Shown: one piece after another, positions 41,251 through 53,133 of the stretch
Position numbering within the stretch: the first letter of the stretch is position 1
How the letters are laid out: each line of letters begins with the position of its first letter
Source of the DNA: Micromonospora nigra
GTDB taxonomy: Bacteria > Actinomycetota > Actinomycetes > Mycobacteriales > Micromonosporaceae
NCBI RefSeq assembly: GCF_900091585.1
Contig: NZ_FMHT01000003.1
Span: 6,040,001-6,104,000 of the forward strand
Direction: 5' to 3'
Length of the DNA stretch: 64,000 bases
Program-made: the position numbers and the translations under genes
The notes under the pieces: model-generated
What the model saw: only the letters and a program-made list of their open reading frames with translations
Databases searched by the model: none
Told to the model about the DNA's origin: nothing

Positions 41251-43233
41251 ATGATTGGTGACGGTCGGCTCTGCTATGGCGGCGACTGGAACCCCGAACA
41301 GTGGCCCGCCGAGGTGTGGGCCGAGGACATCGACCTGATGCGGCGGGCCCAGGTGAACCTGGTCACCGTCGGCGTGTTCGCCTGGTCCCGACTGGAACCC
41401 ACCCCCGGCCGGTACACCTTCGACTGGCTCGACCGGGTCCTCGACCTGTCGCACGACGGGGGGATCCGGGTCGCCCTGGCCACCCCCACCGCGTCCCCGC
41501 CACCCTGGTTCTCCCTGGCCCACCCGGACGCGCTGCCCGTCACCGCCGACGGCGTGCGCCTGCACCACGGCAGCCGCGACACCTACTGCGCCGCCGCGCC
41601 CGCCTACCGCGAGGCCGCGCGGCGCATCGCCGGCGCCCTCGCCGACCGGTACGCCCACCACCCGGCCCTGGCCCTGTGGCACGTGCACAACGAGTACGGC
41701 ACCAGCTGCCACTGCGAACACACCGCCAGGGCGTTCCGCCGCTGGCTGGCCCACCGTCACGGCACCCTCGACGCCCTCAACGACGCCTGGACCACCAGCT
41801 TCTGGAGCCAGCACTACACCGACTGGGCGCAGATCACCACGCCCCGCGCCACCCAGTACCTGGCCAACCCCGGTCAACTGCTCGACTTCCGCCGGTTCTG
41901 GTCGGACACCCTGCTCGCCGCGTACACCGAGCAACGCGACCTGCTGCGCGCCGCCAACCCGGCCGTGCCCGTCACCACCAACCACGTCCTCGGCGACTGG
42001 GTGCCCGTCGACCACGCCCGCTGGGCCGCCGAGGTGGACCTGGTGGCGATCGACCACTACCCCGACGCGGTCGACGGCGGCGCCGAGGAACAGACGGCCC
42101 TCGCCGCCGACCTCGCCCGCGGCTGGGCCCGGCACGGCGGTACACCGGGCTGGCTGCTCATGGAGAGCGCCCCCAACCAGATCCACACCGCCGGCCGGAT
42201 GCACACCAAGGAACCCGGGCGGATGCTGCGGCACAGCCTCGCGCACGTCGCCCGGGGATCCCGGGGTGCCATGTTCTTCCAGTGGCGGGCCCCCGTCGGC
42301 GGCGCGGAACGCTTCCACTCCGCCCTCGTCCCGCACGCCGGCCCGGACAGCCGGGTCTTCCGCGAGGCCGTGGAACTGGGCGGGCTGCTGGCCGACCTCG
42401 CCGAGGTCGACGGCCCCGTCGAGACGTCGATCGCGTTGGCCCGCGACGCCGGCAGCGACTGGGCGCTGCGCCACCCCGGCATGCCGTCGCCCCGACTCGA
42501 CCACGACACCGAGGTCGCCGCCGCGCACCGGGCGCTGTGGCGGGCCGGGTACGCCTGCGACGTCGTCGTCCCCGGCGACCGGCTCGACGGGCACCGGCTG
42601 CTCGTGCTCCCCGCCCTCTACCTGGTCCGCGACGCCACCGCCGGCTGGGTTCGCGACCACGTGGCAGCGGGCGGGCACCTGCTGGTGACGTACCTCAGCG
42701 GGGTGGCCGACGAGCACGCCCGGGTCCGTCTCGGCGGCTACCCCGGTGCCTTGCGAGACCTGCTGGGCGTCCGGGTGGAGGAGTTCCACCCGCTCGCCGC
42801 CGACGACCGGTTGCCGCTGACCGGCGGCGGGACGGCGCGGCTGTGGTCCGAGACGGTTCGGCTGGCCGGCGCGCGGGCGGTGTCGACGTACGTCGGCGGG
42901 GTGCTCGACGGACTGCCGGCCGTCACCCGGCACGACCGGGGTGCTTCGACCATCTGGTACGTCTCGACCCGTCCCGACGACGACACCCACGGCCGGCTGC
43001 TGACCCAGGCGGCCCGGGTGGCCGGGGTCACACCCACCTGTCCCGGCGCGCCGCCGGGGGTGGAGGCGGTCCGCCGCCGCAGGGACAGAGCGAGCTGGTT
43101 GTTCCTGCTCAACCACACCGACCGACCGCAGCAGGTACCCGCCGCCGGGGTGGACCTGCGCACCGGCGCACCCGTCGAACGGGTCCGGCTCGACCCGGGT
43201 GGTGTCGCCGTGCTCCGCGAGACGGCCGGCTGA
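41251..43233 (+). CDS. GH42 beta-galactosidase
   Basis: 660-residue cytoplasmic beta-galactosidase. The N-terminal barrel begins LCYGGDWNPEQWP; the acid/base is E148 in LWHVHNEYG and the nucleophile is the Glu of WLLMESAPNQ near residue 306. Cys113, Cys153 and Cys155 match positions of the GH42 structural zinc site. A glutamine-amidotransferase-like trimerisation domain (about 395-600) and a short C-terminal beta domain follow. It would remove beta-galactose that caps xylose in xyloglucan, or galactan side chains. Confidence 0.93.
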   Translation: MIGDGRLCYGGDWNPEQWPAEVWAEDIDLMRRAQVNLVTVGVFAWSRLEPTPGRYTFDWLDRVLDLSHDGGIRVALATPTASPPPWFSLAHPDALPVTADGVRLHHGSRDTYCAAAPAYREAARRIAGALADRYAHHPALALWHVHNEYGTSCHCEHTARAFRRWLAHRHGTLDALNDAWTTSFWSQHYTDWAQITTPRATQYLANPGQLLDFRRFWSDTLLAAYTEQRDLLRAANPAVPVTTNHVLGDWVPVDHARWAAEVDLVAIDHYPDAVDGGAEEQTALAADLARGWARHGGTPGWLLMESAPNQIHTAGRMHTKEPGRMLRHSLAHVARGSRGAMFFQWRAPVGGAERFHSALVPHAGPDSRVFREAVELGGLLADLAEVDGPVETSIALARDAGSDWALRHPGMPSPRLDHDTEVAAAHRALWRAGYACDVVVPGDRLDGHRLLVLPALYLVRDATAGWVRDHVAAGGHLLVTYLSGVADEHARVRLGGYPGALRDLLGVRVEEFHPLAADDRLPLTGGGTARLWSETVRLAGARAVSTYVGGVLDGLPAVTRHDRGASTIWYVSTRPDDDTHGRLLTQAARVAGVTPTCPGAPPGVEAVRRRRDRASWLFLLNHTDRPQQVPAAGVDLRTGAPVERVRLDPGGVAVLRETAG

Positions 43234-43289
43234 ACCGGGCCGCCGCCGCCTCCCGGCGCGCGCTACGGTGGATCGGGAGGTGACTGCGG

Positions 43290-43754
43290 GTGTACGCGTG
43301 GGAGGCGGCGGTCGAGGCGCAGATCCGCGCCGCCCAGGAACGCGGCGACTTCGACGGCCTGCCCGGGGCGGGTAAACCCATCCCGGGTCGCGACCTGCCC
43401 TACGACGAGTCGTGGTGGATCAAGAGCCTGATCGAACGGGAGAAGCTGCCCGGTGATCTGCTGCTGCCCACCCCGTTGCAGCTTCGCCGCCGCATCGAGC
43501 GGCTGCCCGACGAGGTGCGCGACCTGCCCACCGAGCAGTCCGTGCGGGCGGTCGTCGCCGACCTGAACACGCAGATCATGGCCTGGCTGCGTACGCCCAC
43601 CGGCCCCCGGGTGGTGGTCCGGCCCGTCAACGTCGACGCCGTCGTCGACCAGTGGCGGGAGCAGCGTCGCGGGTCACCGACCGCCTCCGGGGGCCCGCCC
43701 GCCGCGCCGCCACGGCGGCCCTGGCGTCCGTTCCGCCGCCGCCCGTCGGCCTGA
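43290..43754 (+). CDS. DUF1992 (DnaJ-homologue subfamily C member 28-like) protein
   Basis: 154-residue protein. YAWEAAVEAQIRAAQERGDF and GLPGAGKPIPGRDLPYD at the N terminus are the DUF1992 signature; the rest is helical and ends in a Pro/Arg tail. Function unknown. GTG 43290 has GGGAGG at 43275-43280. Confidence 0.88.
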   Translation: MYAWEAAVEAQIRAAQERGDFDGLPGAGKPIPGRDLPYDESWWIKSLIEREKLPGDLLLPTPLQLRRRIERLPDEVRDLPTEQSVRAVVADLNTQIMAWLRTPTGPRVVVRPVNVDAVVDQWREQRRGSPTASGGPPAAPPRRPWRPFRRRPSA

Positions 43755-43792
43755 CCAGCAGGCGCCGGGGTCCTCGACGAGGTAGCGGCGCC

Positions 43793-44362
43793 TCAGCCCC
43801 GCGCCGCCCGCCACGTCCAGGACGTACGCCGAGGTCGGCCGGGCATCGTCCCCCGCCCGGTGAGCCATCGCAGCACCTCCGGCGCGGGACCGGCCGGCGC
43901 GTCCGGGAACAGCCGCGCCACCACCACGGCGGCCAACTGCGGCGGAATCCGCCACGGCACCCCCAGGCCCCGGACGATGTCGTCGGTGTGCAGCAACGTC
44001 TCGGCCACCCCCATCGCCGCGAAGCCCGCCGCGTCGCAGGGGCCGAAGTGCCAGGCCCGTACCTGTGGCCCGGCGGTGTCGACGGCGGCCCGCAGCAGCC
44101 CCGCGCCCGCCCGCACCACCTCCAGCACCTCGGCCGGCGTCGCCGTGGGGGAGACCACCAGATCGAACGGCAGGTACCCGTCGGTGGGAGCGCCGGCCAC
44201 CTGCCCGGCGTAGGCCAGCAGGTCGTGGGCGACGTGGGCGGCGGTGGTCCAGCAGCTCCACTTCAGGCCGCCGGCCGCGACGGTCCAGTCCCGCCCGACC
44301 TGCGGGCCCAGCACGGCGAGCATCTCGGACGCCGCCTGCGTCACGTCGTTCCCGGTCGCCAC
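43793..44362 (-). CDS. Maleylpyruvate isomerase N-terminal (DinB-like) domain protein
   Basis: 189-residue member of the mycothiol-dependent MDMPI/DinB-like four-helix family. WSCWTTAAHVAHDLLAYAG includes the metal-binding His region, and HFGPCDAAGFAAMGVAETLLH has the second His group. The C terminus TGRGTMPGRPRRTSWTW is the usual tail of this family, confirming the frame. GTG 44362 is the proposed start; the open frame upstream runs across the SAH riboswitch and is not coding. Thiol-transfer role is possible. Confidence 0.8.
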   Translation of the reverse strand: MATGNDVTQAASEMLAVLGPQVGRDWTVAAGGLKWSCWTTAAHVAHDLLAYAGQVAGAPTDGYLPFDLVVSPTATPAEVLEVVRAGAGLLRAAVDTAGPQVRAWHFGPCDAAGFAAMGVAETLLHTDDIVRGLGVPWRIPPQLAAVVVARLFPDAPAGPAPEVLRWLTGRGTMPGRPRRTSWTWRAARG

Positions 44363-44607
44363 CCACCGACCGTGGCAGCCGCTCGGGTCCGGCGCAACCC
44401 CCGCCCCGCCGACCGGCACGCCGATCGCCCCCACGAGACCCCCCGAGCGGTAGGTCGTGGCTCCGCCTCTCGACGTGCCGCATGTCGCGGTGTCCCGACA
44501 TCGGAAGGCCCCAGGTGCCGCACCTCGCGATAACCCGGCGGCGCGGGCGGTGCCCTGGGCCGTGGCGTGCGGCAGCCGCCGGGACCCCGCGCACCGGGCC
44601 GGTCCGG

Positions 44608-44613
44608 TATCGT
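44608..44613 (+). promoter_or_regulatory. -10 element of metH transcript
   Basis: TATCGT, placing the transcription start near 44620, exactly at the first paired base of the riboswitch. Confidence 0.6.
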
Positions 44614-44620
44614 CGGCTCG

Positions 44621-44693
44621 GGGTCGAGAGGCGCTGCGACGGGCGACGCCCGCCACGCTCGACCCGCGAACACCACGACCCAAGGGCGCCTCC
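44621..44693 (+). ncRNA. SAH (S-adenosylhomocysteine) riboswitch controlling metH
   Basis: Outer stem GGGTCGAG (44621-44628) with CTCGACCC (44658-44665); conserved core GGCGCTGCGAC (44630-44640); inner hairpin GGGC/GCCC (44641-44651); pseudoknot GAGGCGC (44628-44634) with GCGCCTC (44686-44692). This reproduces the SAH riboswitch core GAGGNGCGCTGC with its 3' GCGCYC pairing strand. The pseudoknot ends 22 bases before the metH ATG and close to its GGAGG site, suggesting that SAH frees the ribosome site and turns the gene on. The remaining bases 44363-44607 show no gene. Confidence 0.85.
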
Positions 44694-44714
44694 GATGATC
44701 TCGGAGGCGACGGC

Positions 44715-48317
<3,603 letters not shown>

Positions 48318-48448
48318 CGGGCCGGTCCGCTGACCCGGAGGTGACGGTGGACGACGACGTACGGGCCTGCTTGCGGCAGCGTGGCGCCGGGCAGATCCCC
48401 ATCCGGGTGGCACGCTGAACGCCCACCTGTGCCGGTTCTGGATCTCGT

Positions 48449-48474
48449 CGGGCAGGACCCGCGGGTCCTGCCCG
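48449..48474 (+). terminator. Terminator after metH
   Basis: CGGGCAGGACC / GGTCCTGCCCG with a CGCG loop, 11-bp perfect stem, within the 313-base gap between metH and the convergent radical SAM gene. The rest of that gap shows no gene. Confidence 0.8.
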
Positions 48475-48630
48475 CCTGATGGCAACCGCCCTGGCGCGTG
48501 ACGCTGGGCCGTGAAGACGTTCGAGGCGGCCCAGCAGCCCCACGTCGACATCCTCCCGCGTGCCGGGCACACGACCGGCACGCACCAGGCCGGGGCCTGC
48601 CCCGAAGGTGAAGGTCAGGAGGAACGACGG

Positions 48631-49821
48631 TCAGGTCCAGTAGAGGACGCGGCACGGCGGCACCCGGGCGGCCAGCTCGCGCTCGAACCAGGTCCGCAAC
48701 TCGGTCATCACCTCGCGCGGGTACACGTACTTCACCGCGCCGAACTTGCCGTACTTGCGGCTGCGTGACGCCTCGTCCATCTCCACCCGGGTACGCGGAT
48801 ACCAGCCGAGCAGCACCTCCCTGCTGCCGGGCGTGAACCGGTGGGTGATCAGCTCGGCGGTGAGGTCGAGCCCGGGCACCCCGGCCACGGCCGCCGCGAC
48901 CTGGTCGAGGAGCAGACCGTAGTGCTCCCGCCAGTCGGGCAGCGGCATGATCGGGGCGATCGTCAGGCCGACCGGATAGCCGTCGAGGGCCAGCCGGCGC
49001 AGTGCCGCGAGCCGGGCCGCGACGGTGGCGGTGCCGCCCTCCATCCGGGTGCTGACCGGCGCGCAGTTGACGCTGAACCGCACCCGCGTACGACCGGCGT
49101 GCGGCAGGCCCACGAACGTGTCGACGTCGGCGTACTTGGTGGTCCAGCGCAGCTGCACCGGGGCCTCCCAGGCGGCGAAGTGTTCCACCGCCCGCCGCCA
49201 GCTCCCGGTCAGGTGCTCCAGGGCGAGGGGGTCGGTGTAGCAGGACGCCTCGAACGTGGTGCCCTCGTCGGCCCGCTCGGCGCTGCGGCTGGTCACCGTG
49301 CCCCGTCCGGTGTAGTCGGCCAGCCCGGCGAGGATGTCGTCGACGTCCGCGTACACCCGGGTGACCGGTGGACCGGACAGCGAGCCGGCGAGGTAGCAGT
49401 ACTGGCAGTGCGCCGGGCATCCCTCGGCCAGGTCGAACCGCCAGTCCGCGCTCGGGGCGATCGGTTGCAGTTTGCGCCGTGCGGGCGGGCTCACCACGAT
49501 CGCCATGGTCGACTTCGCCCGCGCGTAGGTCTCCCGCTCGGTCTGTCCGCGTACCCCGGTCAGCCGGTTGGCGCGCAGCCGCTCGACCTCGATGCCGAGG
49601 GCCTCGACCCGGGCGGCGATCCGTCGGCCGTGCGGATGGTCCAGGGCGGCCGGGGTGGCGACGACCCGCCGTGGGGTCCAACGGCGTGCCGGGTGGGCGG
49701 GTGGTGCCAGCCCGGCCAGGTCGCGGGTCGGTACGCGTTCACCGCTGGCGTCGTGCGGTGCCGGGGGTACGTCCACGGCGAGCGGCTCGTCGACGTCCAC
49801 GGTCTCGGTGTCCGGCCTCAT
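48631..49821 (-). CDS. Spore-photolyase-like (SPL family) radical SAM protein
   Basis: 396-residue radical SAM enzyme. The cluster motif CPAHCQYC is in DLAEGCPAHCQYCYLAGS near residue 134. Downstream SVNCAPVSTRMEGGT and ELITHRFTPGSREVLLGWYP are typical of the SPL-like/Rv2578c group. In spore formers the family repairs UV photoproducts; its use in other actinobacteria is uncertain. The first 60 residues are Pro/Asp-rich and unconserved. Start ATG 49821. Confidence 0.85.
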   Translation of the reverse strand: MRPDTETVDVDEPLAVDVPPAPHDASGERVPTRDLAGLAPPAHPARRWTPRRVVATPAALDHPHGRRIAARVEALGIEVERLRANRLTGVRGQTERETYARAKSTMAIVVSPPARRKLQPIAPSADWRFDLAEGCPAHCQYCYLAGSLSGPPVTRVYADVDDILAGLADYTGRGTVTSRSAERADEGTTFEASCYTDPLALEHLTGSWRRAVEHFAAWEAPVQLRWTTKYADVDTFVGLPHAGRTRVRFSVNCAPVSTRMEGGTATVAARLAALRRLALDGYPVGLTIAPIMPLPDWREHYGLLLDQVAAAVAGVPGLDLTAELITHRFTPGSREVLLGWYPRTRVEMDEASRSRKYGKFGAVKYVYPREVMTELRTWFERELAARVPPCRVLYWT

Positions 49822-49877
49822 CCGGCGCGGGTACCCGGTGCGGCGGTGATCCCACCTGCCGCGCCAGGGCGTCGGTT

Positions 49878-49898
49878 GGTAGTACCGGCGGTGCTACC
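49878..49898. promoter_or_regulatory. Operator of the toxin-antitoxin-like pair
   Basis: GGTAGTACCG-G-CGGTGCTACC, a 21-bp palindrome with one mismatched pair, just before the -10 TAGGCT (49906-49911). Position fits autorepression. Confidence 0.7.
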
Positions 49899-49918
49899 GG
49901 CGAGGTAGGCTCGGCCCC

Positions 49919-50170
49919 ATGACCGCGAAGCGCTCCATCAGCGTCCCCGACGACGTCGCCCGGTGGCTCGACGGTCAGCCCAACGTCAGCGCCGCGATCA
50001 CGGCGGCCGTCCGCGCGCAGATGGCCGGCACCCAGCTCGACGAGGTGCTGCGCCGCGCCGGCATGGAGGTCACCGACGCCGGCAAGGCCCGCTGGCGGGA
50101 CCGCCTGGCCACCCCGATCCCCGACGAGGCCCTAACCGAAGGGCGGCGCCTGCTCGACGAGGCCGCGTGA
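49919..50170 (+). CDS. Antitoxin-like small protein
   Basis: 83-residue protein starting KRSISVPDDVARWLDGQPNV, a ribbon-helix-helix-like beginning (a beta strand then a helix), with a helical C terminus IPDEALTEGRRLLDEAA of the kind that wraps a toxin. Transcript probably leaderless (TAGGCT 7 nt before ATG). GTGA overlap with the next gene. The pairing and the operator suggest a type II antitoxin; exact family not fixed. Confidence 0.72.
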   Translation: MTAKRSISVPDDVARWLDGQPNVSAAITAAVRAQMAGTQLDEVLRRAGMEVTDAGKARWRDRLATPIPDEALTEGRRLLDEAA

Positions 50171-50586
50171 GCGGCGACCAGGTCGCCGTGGTCCTGGACG
50201 CCACCACGCTCGCCGCGTACGTCGACGGGCAGGTCGCCGTCGGCGAACTGATCGCCGAGGTGGCCGACGAGGGCCGCCTCGTCGGTGTGCCGGCCGCCTG
50301 CCTCGCTGCCGCCTACGCCGCCACGAGCAGCGAGGTCGGCGCCGCCCTGCTCACTCTCCTGACCGCCACCCCGACCGTCACCGTGCTGCCTCTCGGTGCC
50401 GATCCCGGCATCGACGACGCCCGCCAGGCCGGCGTTCTCGCCCGCGCCGCAGGTGGCGACATCGCCATCGGCCATGCTGCCCGGGCCGCTCTCGCCCACC
50501 AGGCGCACCTGGCCACCACCGCCCCCGGGCCGGCCGCCGCCGTGCTGCCCGCCGGCTGGAGCATCCTCGACCTCAGCCAGGCGTGA
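50167..50586 (+). CDS. PIN-like protein, candidate toxin
   Basis: 139-residue protein. VVLDATTLAAYVDGQ matches the first strand and acidic residue of a PIN domain, and DDARQAGVLARAAGGDIAIGHA the later part, but the second acidic group of VapC nucleases is hard to place, so it may be weakened or noncatalytic. GTG start overlaps the antitoxin stop. Called as VapC-like from context and fold hints. Confidence 0.65.
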   Translation: MSGDQVAVVLDATTLAAYVDGQVAVGELIAEVADEGRLVGVPAACLAAAYAATSSEVGAALLTLLTATPTVTVLPLGADPGIDDARQAGVLARAAGGDIAIGHAARAALAHQAHLATTAPGPAAAVLPAGWSILDLSQA

Positions 50587-50675
50587 CCGCCGGCCGCCGC
50601 GCAGACGCTGCTCGTCGGCGCGTGGCGAACAGGTGTTGCCGTGACGGGCCGTTCGTGGTGGACGGGACCCGGCCG

Positions 50676-51359
50676 TCAGGGTTCGCGGGCGCGGAGGTAG
50701 GCGTCCAGGTCAGCGGCACCCTTGAGCATGGCGCGGCCCCGGGCGGACAGGCGGGCCTGCCAGTCGCGCAGGGTCGACTCCAGCGGGGCGACGCCTCCAG
50801 CGGAGCGGACCTGCGTGATCAGCGGGGCGATCTGCTCCACCAGGTGGCCGCCACGCCTGAGCTGGTGGACCAGCTGGGCGTCACGTACGTCAGCCGCGCC
50901 GTATATCCGATATCCGGTCAGCGGATCGCGGCGCGGCCGGACCAGCCCGGCGTTCTCCCATTTGCGCAGGGTGGCCGGGCGGAGGCCGAGCCGTCTGGCC
51001 AGGGGACCGATGAAGGTGTCGCCGCGTTCCTGCGGCACGGGCGCAAGATCGCGGAGCGCGGCTTCGACGGTCTGGAGGGTTCGACGGTCGTCGAGGAGTT
51101 GGCCGTGGCTCTCGTCGATGAGCCGCAACGCGTCTTCGGTCGCGTCCCGGTTGACCGCCTGCATGATCAGAGTGGCCGTCTGGTGACCATGCCCGGACGC
51201 GAGGGAGAGGAACGCGCGTAGGGCGCACGCGTGCAGCGGGGTGTAGGTGCGGTAGCCGTGCACGGTGCGTTCGGCGGCGGGCAGGATGCCGACGCCCTCG
51301 TAGTTCCTGATCGCCTGGGTTGACAGGCCGTGCTCGCGCGCCAGGTCAACGGGCCTCAT
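50676..51359 (-). CDS. MerR-type regulator with two HTH domains (TioE-like)
   Basis: 227-residue regulator with two MerR-type HTH modules. First: MRPVDLAREHGLSTQAIRNY, EGVGILPAAERT, YRTYTPLHA. Second, near residues 115-155: IGPLARRLGLRPATLRKWEN, LVRPRRDPLTGYRIY. This tandem layout matches the TioE-type regulators linked to thiocoraline-type resistance. Diverges from the erythromycin-esterase-family gene, whose promoter carries a long palindrome. Confidence 0.85.
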   Translation of the reverse strand: MRPVDLAREHGLSTQAIRNYEGVGILPAAERTVHGYRTYTPLHACALRAFLSLASGHGHQTATLIMQAVNRDATEDALRLIDESHGQLLDDRRTLQTVEAALRDLAPVPQERGDTFIGPLARRLGLRPATLRKWENAGLVRPRRDPLTGYRIYGAADVRDAQLVHQLRRGGHLVEQIAPLITQVRSAGGVAPLESTLRDWQARLSARGRAMLKGAADLDAYLRAREP

Positions 51360-51365
51360 GGTTGC

Positions 51366-51380
51366 TTCACCAGTTGAAGG
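51366..51380. promoter_or_regulatory. Inverted repeat before the double-MerR gene
   Basis: CTTCACCAGTTGAAG, an approximate palindrome (CTTCA-N5-TGAAG) six bases before the regulator ATG; possible autoregulatory site. Confidence 0.4.
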
Positions 51381-51415
51381 TCTATCGCCCCAGGAGCGGG
51401 ATTTCGCTGAAAAGT

Positions 51416-51445
51416 TTACACCGTGGGTTCAACGATACGGTTTAA
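51416..51445. promoter_or_regulatory. Operator of the esterase gene
   Basis: TTACACCGT-N12-ACGGTTTAA, arms matching at 8 of 9 positions. The right arm contains the -10 TACGGT (51436-51441), 7 nt before the esterase ATG. Long spacing suits a regulator with two HTH units per chain. Confidence 0.7.
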
Positions 51446-51448
51446 GGC

Positions 51449-52615
51449 ATGGGTATCAACGACGCGGCCCGGCCGCTCGACGGTGCGGTCGTCTCGGGGT
51501 TTCTCCGGTCGCTTCCCGCCAAGCCACTGCTGCTCGGTCTGGGCGAGGCCAGGCACTTCGTGGAGGAGTTGGGGGAGCAGCGCAACGAGATCTTCCGGCA
51601 TCTGGTCGAGCATGAGGGCTACCGGTCGTTCGCCATCGAGAGCGACTGCCTCAGGGGACTCGTGGTCGACGACTACGTCACGACAGGCATTGGCGATCTC
51701 GACGACGTCATGGATCGTGGCTTCAGCCACGGCTTCGGCGCGTCACCGGCCAACCGGGAGCTGGTGCGCTGGATGCGCGCGTACAACGAGGGGCACGACG
51801 AGAAGCTCCGGTTCCACGGCTTCGACGGGCCGTTGGAGTACTGGGCCGCGAGCCCCCGCCAAGCGCTCACCGGCCTCCACGGCCTCCTCGACGGCCCGCT
51901 CCCGTGCGCGATGGAAACCCTGGACACGCTGCTCGGCCCCGACGACCGGTGGACGAACGAAGCCACCGTCATGGACCCGTCGCAATCGGTCGGCCGGTCC
52001 GCCGACGCCCAGCGGTTGCGGCTGCTCGCCGACGATCTGGTGGCGCTGCTCGACACGCAGGCGCCGCGGCTGAGCGCGGAGGCCAGAGAGAGGGCGGCGC
52101 TGTACGGGCGTACCGCCGTCGGCCTGCTCCGTTACCACCACTGGATGGCCGACACGTCGCCGACCCGGATAGCCAGACTGTCGGGCCTGCGGGACGCCAT
52201 GATGGCCGCCAACCTGCGCGCCGTCGCCGAGAACGGCCCGGCCCTGGTCTTCGGCCACAACCTCCATCTGCAACGGAGCAAGAGCTTCATGCCGCTCGGC
52301 GACCAGCAGTTGGAGTGGTGGAGCGCGGCGGCCATCGCCGAAACGCACCTGGGCGACCGGTACGCCTTCCTGGCCTCAGCCCTCGGCACGGTGGGCGACG
52401 ACGCCCCGCCCTCGGACACCGTCGAGGGCCTGCTGTCCACGCTTCCGTGGGACCGTTCCCTCATCGACGCCCGCCGTCTGGCCGCGACCATCACGAAGCC
52501 CGCCCCGCGCATCTCCCACGATGTCGCCTACTTCCCGTTGGACCCGGCTCACCTCGACATGATCGACGGCGTCGTCTTCCTCAAGGAGGCTGTCAGGCTG
52601 GGTCGATTCGGGTGA
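51449..52615 (+). CDS. Erythromycin-esterase-family protein
   Basis: 388-residue member of the EreA/EreB-like family. LLLGLGEARHFVEELGEQRN carries the GEA-x-H motif with the proposed catalytic His and Glu; FAIESDCLRGLVVDDYV, VRWMRAYNEG and VFGHNLHLQRS follow the order of the family. Ere enzymes open macrolide lactone rings, but many relatives act on other substrates. Tandem regulator plus operator suggest drug-induced expression. A Tn3-family element is inserted 38 bases past its stop. Confidence 0.85.
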   Translation: MGINDAARPLDGAVVSGFLRSLPAKPLLLGLGEARHFVEELGEQRNEIFRHLVEHEGYRSFAIESDCLRGLVVDDYVTTGIGDLDDVMDRGFSHGFGASPANRELVRWMRAYNEGHDEKLRFHGFDGPLEYWAASPRQALTGLHGLLDGPLPCAMETLDTLLGPDDRWTNEATVMDPSQSVGRSADAQRLRLLADDLVALLDTQAPRLSAEARERAALYGRTAVGLLRYHHWMADTSPTRIARLSGLRDAMMAANLRAVAENGPALVFGHNLHLQRSKSFMPLGDQQLEWWSAAAIAETHLGDRYAFLASALGTVGDDAPPSDTVEGLLSTLPWDRSLIDARRLAATITKPAPRISHDVAYFPLDPAHLDMIDGVVFLKEAVRLGRFG

Positions 52616-52653
52616 CCGGCCACGGGGTCGAGGAAGAGCGGTACGGCGGTTAC

Positions 52654-52699
52654 GGCTCTTGAGGACCAACGCTCGGAGAAGTCCCGTTAGGCAGGATCA
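52654..52699 (+). repeat. Left terminal inverted repeat
   Basis: 46 bases beginning GGCTCTTGAGGACC; matches the right end at 43 of 46 positions (differences at 4, 12 and 41). Preceded by GTTAC. Confidence 0.93.
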
Positions 52700-52743
52700 A
52701 CTTCTCTGGTGGTCTGGAGTGGTGCCGCGTACGGTGATCGCTC

Positions 52744-53133
52744 ATGTCATCGACGGTGAGCTTCTTGTCGCAGGCGGAGATGGATGGGTTCGGCCGGTAT
52801 GCCGAGACGCCGCCGAACCGCGAAGCGCTGGAGCGGGTCTTCTTCCTCGATGACGCGGATCGTGAGCTGGTCGCGGAGTATCTTGGGGCGCACTCGCGAC
52901 TGGGTTTCGCCCTGCAGTTGGTGACGGTTCGGCAGGTGGGCCGGTTTCTGCCGGATCCGTTGGATGTGCCGTCGGCGGTGGTGGACTACGTGGCGGTCCA
53001 GCTGCAGATCGAAGATCCGTCGTGTGTGAAGCGATACCTGGAGCGGCGTAACACCCGGTATGAGCATCAAGCGGCGCGTCCGGTGGTGTGGTGGTCGTGG
53101 CCGCGATCTCCTCTGTCGTGGGCCTTCGGGTGA
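52744..53133 (+). pseudogene. tnpA: Truncated Tn3-family transposase (DUF4158 N-terminus)
   Basis: Residues 1-108 follow the DUF4158 head of Tn3-type transposases: FGRYAETPPNREALERVFFL, DDADRELVAEYLGAHSRLG, FALQLVTVRQVGRFLPDPLD, and RRNTRYEHQ. A normal TnpA is about 1000 residues; homology stops at about 53,067 and the last 20 residues are antisense of the neighbouring hydrolase. No DDE catalytic part remains in the window. Confidence 0.9.

Noticed and set aside
43674..43862. Possible frameshift at the end of the MDMPI-like gene, because another frame reads SAYVLDVAGGAG
   Set aside because: The first frame ends TGRGTMPGRPRRTSWTW, which is the usual family tail; the other frame is a shadow.
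44457..44714. 86-codon N-terminal extension of metH
   Set aside because: It reads through the SAH riboswitch and promoter; ATG 44715 has a good ribosome site.
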